NCBI GenBank assembly: GCA_041660925.1
Contig: JBAZVI010000017.1
Location: 1 to 22,258 of the forward strand
DNA length: 22,258 nt
From: Elusimicrobiota bacterium
GTDB taxonomy: Bacteria > Elusimicrobiota > Elusimicrobia > UBA1565
Direction of reading: 5' to 3'
The notes under the pieces were generated by a model. That model saw nothing but the letters and a program-made list of their open reading frames with translations, was not told where the DNA came from and did no database searches. Of this stretch, positions 7,063 to 13,182 are shown piece after piece. How positions within the stretch are numbered: position 1 is the stretch's first letter; every line of letters starts with the position of its first letter. The position numbers and the translations under genes are program-made.

Positions 7063-7961
7063 GCCGCCTGACCTCCGCCCTGTGGGGTGCTCGGCAGGTG
7101 GATGCGCAGGACGCGCGGGCCGGTCGACTCCTCTTCCTTCGGCTGCTCCGTGGTGGTGGTGGGCTGCGTCGCCGGCGGCGGCGGCTGCGTGCCTCCGAGC
7201 TTGGCGGACTGGAGGGCGATCAGCTCGGTCTGCTTGCGCAGGACGTCGGCGCCGAGCTCGATGCGGTCGACGATCGCGTTGCCGAGTCTCGCGAGGAGGG
7301 TCTTGCCGCTCTCGCTGACGAGGAATTCCGCGGTGCTCTTCACGAGCGACTCGACGGCCTTCTTGTCGGGGTCCTTCTCTTCCTCGTCGTCGTCCCCCTT
7401 GGCGCTGCCTTTCTCGTCGGTGCCCGGCTCTTCGTCTTCCTCCTCCTCGTCGTCGTCGTCTTCGGGGCCGAGGAGCATCTTCTTGTACGCGTTGCGCTTC
7501 GTTTCGACCCGGATCAGCCGGTCGAGCTCCTCCTCTTCCGGTGAGACCGTCTGCGCGCCACGGTTCACCGCCCTCGAGGAGACCTCGTCGTCTGGCGGGG
7601 AGCCACCGGGGAGCCCCCGGGAGTCGCGGGGAAACGCAGAGGAACGGCGGGGAGTCTCGCCGGGAGCCTCGCGGGAGTCGGCGGGGAACTCGATATTGAC
7701 CCTCGCGGACCCGATGTGAGCCCCCTTCGCCTTGAGCTTCACCTCGAAAAGGCCGCCGCCCTCGGTGGAGAAGGCGAGGACGTGCTCGACGAGCTGGTCG
7801 AGGACGGGGCGATCGCGGCGGAGCTCCAGGGAGCGGCCGACCGAGATCCGGGGCGACGCGCCGCCGAGCCGGGTCACGTACGCCCGCACGAGCTCATCGC
7901 CGGCGGAATCGAGGGCGGCCTCGAGCGTTTCGACCGGCTCGAGGGGCGTTTCCTCGCTCAT
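7059..7961 (-). CDS. Acidic low-complexity late protein, 300 aa
   Basis: Unrecognised. Residues 1-90 look folded (ELRRDRPVLDQLVEHVL, GGGLFEVKLKAKGAHIGSAR). Residues about 92-122 are encoded by a phased DNA repeat (7597-7688). Residues about 165-200 are very acidic (EDDDDEEEEDEEPG, GDDDEEEKD). A helical C-terminal part (ESLVKSTAEFLVSESGKTLL) ends in Thr/Pro-rich linker. The extreme acidity next to several very basic late proteins suggests a charge-neutralising chaperone, scaffold or internal protein. This is inference. Start ATG 7961 overlaps the previous stop (ATGA). Confidence 0.78.
   Translation of the reverse strand: MSEETPLEPVETLEAALDSAGDELVRAYVTRLGGASPRISVGRSLELRRDRPVLDQLVEHVLAFSTEGGGLFEVKLKAKGAHIGSARVNIEFPADSREAPGETPRRSSAFPRDSRGLPGGSPPDDEVSSRAVNRGAQTVSPEEEELDRLIRVETKRNAYKKMLLGPEDDDDEEEEDEEPGTDEKGSAKGDDDEEEKDPDKKAVESLVKSTAEFLVSESGKTLLARLGNAIVDRIELGADVLRKQTELIALQSAKLGGTQPPPPATQPTTTTEQPKEEESTGPRVLRIHLPSTPQGGGQAA
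7597..7688. repeat. Phased about 11-bp repeat array (GGGGAG type), 9 units
   Basis: On the plus strand, GGGGAG or close variants (CGGGAG, GGGGAA, one GAGGAA) begin at 7597, 7608, 7618, 7628, 7639, 7649, 7661, 7672 and 7683. That is a spacing of 10-12 bp, about one helical turn. Since 11 is not a multiple of 3, the protein does not show a simple repeat of the same period. This is the second helically phased array in the genome, with a different core from the one at 12159-12359. Confidence 0.7.
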
Positions 7962-8182
7962 CGCGACCCCCCAGCCAGGCGGCGGCGCTTGCGAGGGGCC
8001 GGCGAGCCGACCTGGACGTCGATTGTGACCTCGTCCCGCAGCATCTCAGCGATGCCAGCAACCACCTCGCCGGCGTCGGCCTGCATCTCGGGGGGAACGA
8101 GGTTCTTGACGGCGAGCCTGCCGAGGCCACGGAAAACGGATGCCGTGCCGGTCGACAGTTTGATGCGCCGCGAGCTCGCCAT
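7958..8182 (-). CDS. Small basic late protein, 74 aa
   Basis: First gene of the long minus-strand late operon. It begins MASSRRIKLSTGTASVFRGL and ends in a basic tail (PAPRKRRRLAGGSR), with a helical middle (DAGEVVAGIAEMLRDEV). No family was recognised. There is no good Shine-Dalgarno before ATG 8182, so translation may be leaderless or weak. Overlaps the next gene by ATGA. A regulatory or virion-assembly role cannot be separated from the sequence. Confidence 0.65.
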   Translation of the reverse strand: MASSRRIKLSTGTASVFRGLGRLAVKNLVPPEMQADAGEVVAGIAEMLRDEVTIDVQVGSPAPRKRRRLAGGSR

Positions 8183-8257
8183 ACGCGACAGGTTGGCGCC
8201 CGTTCGCGATCGTCGTCAACCCCTGCGTTTTCAGACAGATCCGTGATTTCCACGCAT

Positions 8258-8275
8258 GATCCGCATGCATGGATC
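8258..8275. promoter_or_regulatory. Inverted repeat upstream of late operon
   Basis: GATCC and GGATC arms flank GCATGCAT in the 115-bp gap between the small membrane gene and the first late gene. It is a candidate operator for late expression. The gap otherwise shows only weak promoter-like sequence. Confidence 0.3.
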
Positions 8276-8286
8276 CGGATGACAAA

Positions 8287-8299
8287 TCGGGGGTCGGTC
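8287..8299. repeat. 13-bp direct repeat, copy A
   Basis: TCGGGGGTCGGTC, identical to 8580-8592. Copy A overlaps the stop codon of the small membrane gene; copy B lies between that gene and the MazF-like gene, so the pair brackets the membrane gene. Confidence 0.7.
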
Positions 8300-8519
8300 A
8301 GACTGCGATGAACCGCACGTACACCACGCCGCCGATGACGAGGCCAGCCGTCTTCGTGACCTCCCAGACGGCTCCACCGTGCCCCGTCACCGTGAGGACG
8401 AGGGCGCTGACGACGAGCAGCGCTGCGATCGCGAAGTACCCGCGTCGCCGCTCGATGCGCTCGCGTGCGGCGAGTTCCTCCATCTTCATGGTGTGGCGAC
8501 GCTCGCTGTCGATCGGCAT
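8298..8519 (-). CDS. Small membrane protein, 73 aa
   Basis: After a charged, helical N-terminus (about 1-26, EELAARERIERRRG) there are two hydrophobic segments: YFAIAALLVVSALVLTV and a shorter second one (TAGLVIGGVVYVRFIAV) at the C-terminus. Size and topology suit a holin or other small inner-membrane protein; no motif proves this. The Shine-Dalgarno (GGGAG) sits in the loop of a 6-bp stem (8520-8536), which may control translation. The gene lies between the two copies of a 13-bp direct repeat. Confidence 0.7.
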   Translation of the reverse strand: MPIDSERRHTMKMEELAARERIERRRGYFAIAALLVVSALVLTVTGHGGAVWEVTKTAGLVIGGVVYVRFIAV

Positions 8520-8536
8520 GGCAGGTTCTCCCTGCC
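8520..8536 (-). promoter_or_regulatory. Hairpin holding the ribosome binding site in its loop
   Basis: In mRNA sense the leader reads GGCAGG-GAGAA-CCTGCC immediately before ATG. The 6-bp GC stem presents or hides the GGGAGA Shine-Dalgarno of the small membrane protein. It could tune expression of a toxic membrane protein. Sequence-level observation; function not shown. Confidence 0.45.
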
Positions 8537-8579
8537 TGGGATCATAGCCTGCAACGATCCGCGGTGTTCGGTGCGCACG

Positions 8580-8592
8580 TCGGGGGTCGGTC
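8580..8592. repeat. 13-bp direct repeat, copy B
   Basis: TCGGGGGTCGGTC, second copy of 8287-8299. A related CACGTCGGGGGT also occurs twice here, the second overlapping the 3' end of the MazF-like gene. Confidence 0.7.
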
Positions 8593-8596
8593 GGGG

Positions 8597-8983
8597 CTAC
8601 ACGTCGGGGGTGCTGTCACCATCCTCGGAGGCATCCCGAAAGAGCGAGCCGAGAGCGACGCGAATCTTCCCGCGCACGGACTCGTCGATGCCCTTCGACA
8701 CCCGCCAGAGGAAGCGTTCCGGCGAGATCGACAGGGTCCGCACCTGATGGCATTCCACGTACGACGGCGTGAGAGGAATACGGGCCTGGTGGCCGTCGAA
8801 CTTGACCGTCCAGGGGCCGTGCTCCCCTGAGGTGATCGGCGCAACCGTCGCGAGCCCAAGTTCGTCAGGTACCCGGCTGCAGGACAGCACCACGGCGTAG
8901 TGCTCGCCCTTCTGCTCATGCCCGACCGGCTCACCGAGCCAGACCTTCCAGACTTCCCACTGTCGCGGAGGACGATCGCTCAC
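8597..8983 (-). CDS. MazF/PemK-like endoribonuclease toxin, 128 aa
   Basis: Shows the MazF-fold signature: RQWEVWKVWLG at the N-terminus, YAVVLSCS, VAPITSG (Thr51 at the usual catalytic place), VECHQVRTLS and a C-terminal helix. Family members are sequence-specific mRNA interferases. Oddity: the usual Arg-Pro before the VVLS strand is replaced by HY, so activity may be altered. GTG start 8983 overlaps the TGA of the 228-aa gene upstream, which occupies the place where a MazE antitoxin would normally be. No MazE-like AbrB protein is visible. Confidence 0.75.
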   Translation of the reverse strand: MSDRPPRQWEVWKVWLGEPVGHEQKGEHYAVVLSCSRVPDELGLATVAPITSGEHGPWTVKFDGHQARIPLTPSYVECHQVRTLSISPERFLWRVSKGIDESVRGKIRVALGSLFRDASEDGDSTPDV

Positions 8984-9666
8984 GACTTGAGCTCGCGCTC
9001 AGCGACCTCGTCAGGCCGGAGATACAGCGGGCCCGACACGAAGCCGTACGCGTCCCGCGAGCGCTCCATCGCAGCGTGTCCCAGCAGCCTGAAGAACTCG
9101 GGCGTGCGTCGCTGGCGACCGCGCGCGTACAACGCGGCACGAGCGATGCTCACTGCGAAGTCGACGAAGAAGACGTCGTCGATGACCTGCGGCGCCTCGA
9201 GTCGAACTCGAACGCCCTGGGCTCGTGCCGAATCGCTGCGCATCGCCTTCTGGGCCAGCGTCGCCAGCATCAGCCGGGCGCGCTCGGCACTTTCGAAGAG
9301 GAGTGGCGCGTCAGTGCCGAGCCGACGCGACGCGCTTGGGCGATCCCACATCGACGCGGCAGTTCGTCGATGAACCTCGATATCCCGAGGTTCGAATTGC
9401 GTATGGAGGATCCCGCTCAGTGCCAGGAGCAACTCGGCGTGCTTCGGTAGAAGCTCCGCAACGAGGCCCTCAGCGTCATCGTCCGACTTGGCGCGAAGGA
9501 TCGGAAGGATGCAGTCCTTGTGCATTCGCTCCGCGTACCAGGTGGCCGCCTGACGGAGCTTCTCGGGCAGACGATCCTCGATGGGCGGTGGCACGAGCCA
9601 CAGCGACGTGCGCGGCACCACGGTCCGCGTCTGCCCAGATTCTCCGCTGAAAGACTTCGCGTTCAT
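8980..9666 (-). CDS. Hypothetical protein coupled to MazF-like gene, 228 aa
   Basis: No family recognised. It is mainly helical and soluble (LPEKLRQAATWYAERMHKDC, EGLVAELLPKHAELLLALSG, FFVDFAVSIARAALYARGRQ), without signal, span or DNA-binding motif. Its last codons overlap the MazF-like start by GTGA, so the two are probably made together; it may be an unusual antitoxin or partner. Start ATG 9666 has only a weak GGGG upstream. Whether it neutralises the toxin is inference from position alone. Confidence 0.7.
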   Translation of the reverse strand: MNAKSFSGESGQTRTVVPRTSLWLVPPPIEDRLPEKLRQAATWYAERMHKDCILPILRAKSDDDAEGLVAELLPKHAELLLALSGILHTQFEPRDIEVHRRTAASMWDRPSASRRLGTDAPLLFESAERARLMLATLAQKAMRSDSARAQGVRVRLEAPQVIDDVFFVDFAVSIARAALYARGRQRRTPEFFRLLGHAAMERSRDAYGFVSGPLYLRPDEVAERELKS

Positions 9667-9711
9667 GTCCCCAACCCTACCACCCCGGCCCGCCGGCGTT
9701 GAGCCCCCCGC

Positions 9712-10041
9712 TCAGCCGCGGCGTCGGGTCTTCCGACGGCCCGGGTTCACCTGACGCGTCTCGCTGACGATCAGGTCGGGGTCGCTTTTGGAGGGGGGCA
9801 CTCCGTACACCTTGAAGCCGGTGGCGGGGTTGATGCAGTCGTCGGGCACGTCGACGACGATGACCGCGTTCGGCTTCGCGGGAATTGGTGGATCGGGCTG
9901 GAAGAACTGCTCGATCGCGTCTTTCAGCATCGCAGCCGCTTCCTTCTCCGTGCGGCCGTTGCTGGCGATGTTGAGCTCGGCGCTGTGCGCGAGCCACCAC
10001 TTGCCTTCGCGCCAGATTCTTGCGGGGAACTCGCGCCTCAT
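9712..10041 (-). CDS. hicB: HicB-like antitoxin with NP/Arg tail, 109 aa
   Basis: Start ATG 10041 is set by GGAGG six bases upstream. Residues 1-50 (MRREFPARIWREGKWWLAHS, ELNIASNGRTEKEAAAMLKD, AIEQFF) match the HicB fold, in which the antitoxin binds and blocks HicA. The usual C-terminal DNA-binding domain is missing; instead the protein ends RQVNPGRRKTRRRG, an Arg-rich NP tail like those of the late proteins. It follows HicA by 28 nt, the normal hicA-hicB order. Regulation may have been taken over by the upstream XRE protein. Confidence 0.72.
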   Translation of the reverse strand: MRREFPARIWREGKWWLAHSAELNIASNGRTEKEAAAMLKDAIEQFFQPDPPIPAKPNAVIVVDVPDDCINPATGFKVYGVPPSKSDPDLIVSETRQVNPGRRKTRRRG

Positions 10042-10069
10042 GGACAGCCTCCGGTTCGATGATAGCGCT

Positions 10070-10297
10070 TCACGCGTCGAGCAACTCGCGGAGCCGCTCC
10101 CGCGAGATACCTGCGAGCTCGAAGATGCTGCGCAGCGTGCCTGGCGGAACGTCGCCGGTATGGACAGGCACTGGAACGAAGAGCCCTGACGGATGCCGAT
10201 AGCCCTCGTGCTTGCCGTGGCGAGCACGCTCGAAACCTGCGCGCTTGAGGACTCGCACGACCTCTCGCACCGTCATCGTCGGCCACCTGTGGCTCAC
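10070..10297 (-). CDS. hicA: HicA-like mRNA interferase toxin, 75 aa
   Basis: Core MTVREVVRVLKRAGFERARH, GKHEGYRH (catalytic His region), VPVPVHTGDVPPGTLRSIF and ELAGISRERLRELLD are the standard double-stranded-RNA-binding-fold HicA pattern. The GTG start at 10297 overlaps the repressor stop (GTGA) and has an AGGGGG upstream; an ATG at 10276 would give a more typical 68-aa toxin and also has an AGGTGG upstream. In HicAB systems the toxin degrades mRNA until bound by HicB. Here it is translationally coupled to an XRE regulator, placing the pair inside the immunity operon. Confidence 0.82.
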   Translation of the reverse strand: MSHRWPTMTVREVVRVLKRAGFERARHGKHEGYRHPSGLFVPVPVHTGDVPPGTLRSIFELAGISRERLRELLDA

Positions 10298-10749
10298 GGC
10301 TCCCCCTTCCGCTTCCCGTCGCCCTCCACCCCCTGCGCGGGGGCCGCTGCAGACGTCTGCACTTGCCCGCCCGGGGCGGCGAGCTGGAACCCGACGAGGC
10401 CCTTGAGGAGGGTGGCGGCGTGCTCGTCCTGGGCGGGGCTGAGCTGGCGGCTGAGCTCGCGGGCGGTGCGGGTCAGCGTCGTTTCGACGTTCGGGAGCTC
10501 AGCGACGTCATCGACCGAAACGCCGGTGATCCGCAGCACCTCGCGCAGGCACACCACGTCGAAGTGCAGCGCGTCGAGATGCACCTCGAGGGCCTTGGCG
10601 ATCTTCTCCAGGTTGTAGCTGCGGGGCTGCGGACCGCCGGCCTCGATGTGGCTGATCGTCGGACCAGAGAGCTGAGTCATCCGAGCCACGTCGGCCTGAG
10701 ACATGCCGCGTGCCGCTCGCAAGATCCGCAGTCGGTCTCCGATCTTCAC
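10294..10749 (-). CDS. XRE-family repressor (CI-like), 151 aa
   Basis: N-terminal lambda-repressor-type helix-turn-helix at about residues 5-55: RLRILRAARGMSQADVARMT, GPTISHIEAGG. The remaining 95 residues are helical then Pro/Ala/Gly-rich. It is divergent from the early operon across 149 bp, the classic position of a lysogeny repressor, and it heads the minus-strand regulatory/toxin block. GTG start at 10749 has a weak ribosome site. Palindrome site 3 lies in its 3' part, read VQTSA. It may repress itself, hicAB and the early promoter. Confidence 0.82.
   Translation of the reverse strand: MKIGDRLRILRAARGMSQADVARMTQLSGPTISHIEAGGPQPRSYNLEKIAKALEVHLDALHFDVVCLREVLRITGVSVDDVAELPNVETTLTRTARELSRQLSPAQDEHAATLLKGLVGFQLAAPGGQVQTSAAAPAQGVEGDGKRKGEP
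10348..10361. promoter_or_regulatory. Palindrome site 3
   Basis: TGCAGACGTCTGCA within the 3' end of the XRE repressor gene; on the coding strand it is read as VQTSA in a low-complexity tail. Flanks do not extend the symmetry. Confidence 0.8.
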
Positions 10750-10898
10750 GAAGTGCCCGTAACTGATTGAGGAATCATGGATCCGGGGACCGCCGGGCGC
10801 TTAACGGAACCGTGGCGTCCGATCACGGGTCTATTTTCCTGTTGCGCTTCTTCTATTTTCCGTAGATCATCGATTTTGGGTAGGGAGCGGAGGTCGCG
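10750..10898. promoter_or_regulatory. Divergent switch region (repressor/early operon)
   Basis: The 149-bp gap between the XRE repressor and the Cro-like gene is more AT-rich than its surroundings. TCTATTTTCC occurs twice as a direct repeat (10830-10839 and 10852-10861), 22 bp apart, two helical turns: good operator candidates. A plausible rightward promoter is TTGCGC (10842-10847), 17 bp, GATCAT (10865-10870); one repeat lies just upstream of the -35 and the other in the spacer. A strong GGAGCGGAGG precedes ATG 10899. Confidence 0.5.
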
Positions 10899-11288
10899 AT
10901 GGGCGGTCCGGGCAGCGGTCGGAAGAAGCACGGTCAGATGAGCTACCCGCGCGCGACGGCGAAGGCGAAGGCCGTCAGCTACGCCGTGATCGACAGCGGG
11001 ATGACTCGACGTGAAATCTCGGCCCTCGCCAAGGTGAGCGCCGGTTGGGGAAGCGACATCCTCGCCGGACGGGTGAGCTGCAAGAAGGAGATCGCCGAGC
11101 GCTACGCCGACGTCCTCAAGCAGCCGCTCCTCGTCCTCTTCTTCATCGAGGAGGCACCACCCGCGAACCAGCCGGTGACCTCGGCTCCTCCGAAGCAGCC
11201 CCGCAAGGTGCGTCCTCCCGCCGAACCGCCGGAACAGGGTTCGCTCCCGCTCGTCGACACCGACGCGAAGACAGGGCACGCGGCGTGA
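10899..11288 (+). CDS. Cro-like helix-turn-helix protein, 129 aa
   Basis: First early gene, with a clear Shine-Dalgarno. It opens MGGPGSGRKKHGQMSYPRA and has a helix-turn-helix in residues about 34-73 (GMTRREISALAKVSAGWGSD, ILAGRVSCKKEIAERYADVL), then a Pro-rich tail. Its place opposite the CI-like repressor suggests a Cro or early activator role. The GGPGSGRK opening also occurs in some small terminase subunits, but the position and the rest do not support that. Overlaps the next gene by GTGA. Confidence 0.75.
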   Translation: MGGPGSGRKKHGQMSYPRATAKAKAVSYAVIDSGMTRREISALAKVSAGWGSDILAGRVSCKKEIAERYADVLKQPLLVLFFIEEAPPANQPVTSAPPKQPRKVRPPAEPPEQGSLPLVDTDAKTGHAA

Positions 11289-11692
11289 GCACCACGCTGC
11301 GACTGGTGCCGCCGCTGCCGGCCGTCGCGACGTGCCGTTTCTGCGGCGCGCACGTCCAGGGGCCTGACCTCGCGCTGTGGCTGCTCGACAACGTGTGCCC
11401 GGAGTGCGCGCCGCTGCACTGCGCGGCCGAGCTGGAGCTCCTCACGTCGCGGCTCGTGGCGACGACCTGCCGGCGTCTGACGGGCCACACGCTCGAGGAG
11501 CTCGTCGACGAGTACGAGCGGCACTCGTATATCCCGACGTTCCGCTTCGACTGGCACGACGACCAGGACCTCGAGCGGTGGATCCTCGCTGAGATCTACG
11601 ACCTCTCGATGTCGGCCGCCGGCTACGACGCGCGGTGCCACCGACTCGGCTCCTACACGGCGCCCGAGCCCCGACGAGGCGCCCACCCATGA
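11285..11692 (+). CDS. Cys-rich putative zinc-binding protein, 135 aa
   Basis: GTG start within a GTGA overlap. The N-terminal part has CRFCGAHV and then VCPECAPLHC, spaced like a four-Cys zinc site (about residues 17-44). A helical segment follows (AELELLTSRLVATTCRRLTG), then an aromatic, acidic part (FRFDWHDDQDLERWILAEIY). No family was named. Early-operon position directly before the replication gene suggests a replication or regulatory accessory role. Confidence 0.7.
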   Translation: MSTTLRLVPPLPAVATCRFCGAHVQGPDLALWLLDNVCPECAPLHCAAELELLTSRLVATTCRRLTGHTLEELVDEYERHSYIPTFRFDWHDDQDLERWILAEIYDLSMSAAGYDARCHRLGSYTAPEPRRGAHP

Positions 11693-11745
11693 ACCCGAAC
11701 CCCTGCCGTGCAGACGTCTGCACAACCGCCGAGGCACGCCCATGA
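11689..11745 (+). CDS. Tiny ORF (18 aa) linking two early genes
   Basis: ATG 11689 overlaps the stop of the Cys-rich gene (ATGA) and its own TGA overlaps ATG 11742 of the replication gene (ATGA). The product would be MNPNPCRADVCTTAEARP. It contains palindrome site 4, read as ADVCT, just as in ParB. It may exist so that ribosomes can pass the palindrome and reach the replication gene; there is no separate evidence that the peptide matters. Confidence 0.45.
   Translation: MNPNPCRADVCTTAEARP
11708..11723. promoter_or_regulatory. Palindrome site 4 (16 bp)
   Basis: GTGCAGACGTCTGCAC, 16 bp perfect, in the 49-bp junction between the Cys-rich gene and the replication gene, inside the 18-codon ORF. 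Confidence 0.83.
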
Positions 11746-12989
11746 GCTGGTCCCGGATCGATAACGACATCCGCTTCCACTACAAGGTGCTGCAGCTCGG
11801 CGTGATGATCGGCCGGCCGAACCTCGCGCACCGGTACCTGATCGATCTCATCTGCTGGCTCAGCAAGACGAAGCCCGACGGGTACATCAGCGACCTCGAT
11901 CCCGCGGTCATCGCGAGCGCAGCGTTGCTCGACGCGGACATGGTGCCCGGCGAGTTCGTTCGCGCGCTCTCCGACAGCGGCATCGTCGACCCCGACGGCC
12001 AGCTGCACGACTGGGACGAGTACCAGGGCATCCGGCGCGAGCGGCAGGAGCGCGACACCGAGCGGAAGAAGGCGCAGCGGGCGCAAAAGCGTCCCAAATC
12101 CGACACCGGACAGCGTTCCTTCGAGGTGTTGCCGGGGAACGGCGGCGGCAACGGCGTCGGACGTCCGCAGGACGTCCGCACGATGTCCGCGGGACAGGCC
12201 TCGGACGTCCGAAGTGTGTCCGACGAGAATCCGCAGGACGTCCGCACGACGTCCGCGGGACAGAATGCGGACACGTCCGGAGGTGAACAGAAAACAGGCG
12301 CGGCGAACCTTGTCCGCAGGACGTCCGAAGGACATCCGCAGGACGTCCCGCGGACGTCTGAACCCTACGTAACGGTACGTAACGAAGATCTTACCCCCCT
12401 ACCCCCAACGCCAGCCCCGACGTCGGCTACCCCCCCGACGAGGGTTGCCGAGGGGGTGGGGGGGCAAGGCTACGCACCAAGGGCCGGTCCGTCGGCGCGC
12501 TCGACGCGTGGAGCGCTGGCCCTGGACGGCCGACCGCGAACGCAGCTCGTGGCGGTGCCGAGCGGCGACGTCGCGGCCGTCTGGAGCCTGTTCGCCGAGG
12601 TCGCCGCGGCCCGCGGACTCGCGGTGCTTTTCACGCCCCACGAGGGCCAGGTCATCCGCGAGGCGCTCGAGCGCGCCACCGCCGAAAACCTCTGCAAGGC
12701 CGTGCTGGGCGTGGCCGGCGACCCGTACTACCGCGGCCGGCCGCTGCCCGCGCTGGTCCAGATGCTCAAGCCGGCGCACCTCGCGTGGAACGTCCAGCGC
12801 AACGGCGATCGAGGCTGGGTCGACCCGCGGCCGCGGTCGAAACCCCCGCCGGTGGTGAGCCCCGCGCCGGCGCCGCTGCCGACGTCGGAGGGCCCGCGGC
12901 GGCCGCTGAGCGAGCTCCTCGGCGGTGAGGGCGACAACGAATTCGTGCGGGGATTCCTGCGGAAACCGCGCGGTCCGGAGTCGACGTGA
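11742..12989 (+). CDS. Putative replication initiator/replisome organiser, 415 aa
   Basis: The N-terminal 100 residues (MSWSRIDNDIRFHYKVLQLG, AHRYLIDLICWLSKTKPDGY, EFVRALSDSGIVD, DWDEYQG) match the winged-helix domain found at the start of many phage replication (DnaD/organiser-like) proteins. A charged linker (RERQERDTERKKAQRAQKRP) leads to residues 140-206, encoded by the 11-bp iterons, then a low-complexity G/P linker, then a helical C-terminal domain (VWSLFAEVAAARGL, YYRGRPLPALVQMLKPAHLA) likely for helicase or loader contact. The iterons inside the gene recall lambda O, whose origin lies within its own gene. No helicase, primase or polymerase is encoded, so host enzymes must do the rest. 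Confidence 0.72.
   Translation: MSWSRIDNDIRFHYKVLQLGVMIGRPNLAHRYLIDLICWLSKTKPDGYISDLDPAVIASAALLDADMVPGEFVRALSDSGIVDPDGQLHDWDEYQGIRRERQERDTERKKAQRAQKRPKSDTGQRSFEVLPGNGGGNGVGRPQDVRTMSAGQASDVRSVSDENPQDVRTTSAGQNADTSGGEQKTGAANLVRRTSEGHPQDVPRTSEPYVTVRNEDLTPLPPTPAPTSATPPTRVAEGVGGQGYAPRAGPSARSTRGALALDGRPRTQLVAVPSGDVAAVWSLFAEVAAARGLAVLFTPHEGQVIREALERATAENLCKAVLGVAGDPYYRGRPLPALVQMLKPAHLAWNVQRNGDRGWVDPRPRSKPPPVVSPAPAPLPTSEGPRRPLSELLGGEGDNEFVRGFLRKPRGPEST
12159..12359. repeat. 11-bp iteron array, probable origin of replication
   Basis: Consensus GGACGTCCGCA. Exact GGACGTCC occurs at 12159, 12170, 12203, 12236, 12319 and 12341; degenerate units fill the same 11-bp register at 12181, 12192, 12214, 12225, 12247, 12258 and 12269, and a second block runs 12308, 12319, 12330, 12341, 12352. 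That is about 16 units. The blocks are separated by a short A-rich stretch. Three units make 33 bp, hence an 11-residue protein repeat (PQDVRTMSAGQ, PQDVRTTSAGQ). GACGTC is self-complementary, so each unit is a small palindrome. Confidence 0.8.
12366..12464. other. Origin-associated repeats and G/C-tract hairpin
   Basis: Directly after the iterons come two TACGTAACG copies (12366-12374 and 12376-12384) and a short AT-rich segment (AAGATCTTA). A C-tract arm (ACCCCCCTACCCCC, 12393-12406) then faces a G-tract arm (GGGGGTGGGGGGG, 12452-12464) around the palindrome CCGACGTCGG (12417-12426). It could form a stem-loop or a G-quadruplex. The arrangement of iterons, AT-rich patch and secondary structure fits an origin; the gene reads through it as a Pro/Gly linker. 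Confidence 0.55.
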
Positions 12990-13159
12990 GCGACGCGGAG
13001 CCCAGGGCGACCTCGATCGTCGACGAGCGCGCCTACGAGGCCGCGCGGGTGGCCTGGTCCTCGCTGCGGCTGCTCCCACCCGAGGCCATCCGTTGGGCGA
13101 TCCGCGTGCTGATCCGCCAGTACGAGACCACGACCGGCAAGACGTTCGACGCCACCTGA
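12986..13159 (+). CDS. Small hypothetical protein, 57 aa
   Basis: GTG start in a GTGA overlap with the replication gene, ending at TGA 13159, 23 bp before parB. The product begins MSDAEPRATSIVDERAYEAA and is mostly one amphipathic helix (LRLLPPEAIRWAIRVLIRQY). No family was recognised. The overlap and in-frame helix support a real gene; it may be a small partner of the replication protein. Confidence 0.6.
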   Translation: MSDAEPRATSIVDERAYEAARVAWSSLRLLPPEAIRWAIRVLIRQYETTTGKTFDAT

Positions 13160-13182
13160 CCCCTGAAATCCCGGAGGAAACG

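Noticed and set aside
8191..8219. TTGACG on the minus strand (8214-8219) as the late promoter
   Set aside because: At 17 bp spacing the -10 would be CCAACC, which is too poor; kept only as a remark that the first late gene might be leaderless.
10899..11288. Small terminase subunit, from the GGPGSGRK opening
   Set aside because: No large terminase exists in the element, and the gene sits in the Cro position with a repressor-like helix-turn-helix.
12159..12359. Repeat array as a CRISPR
   Set aside because: Units are 11 bp, contiguous and inside a gene, with no spacers and no cas genes.
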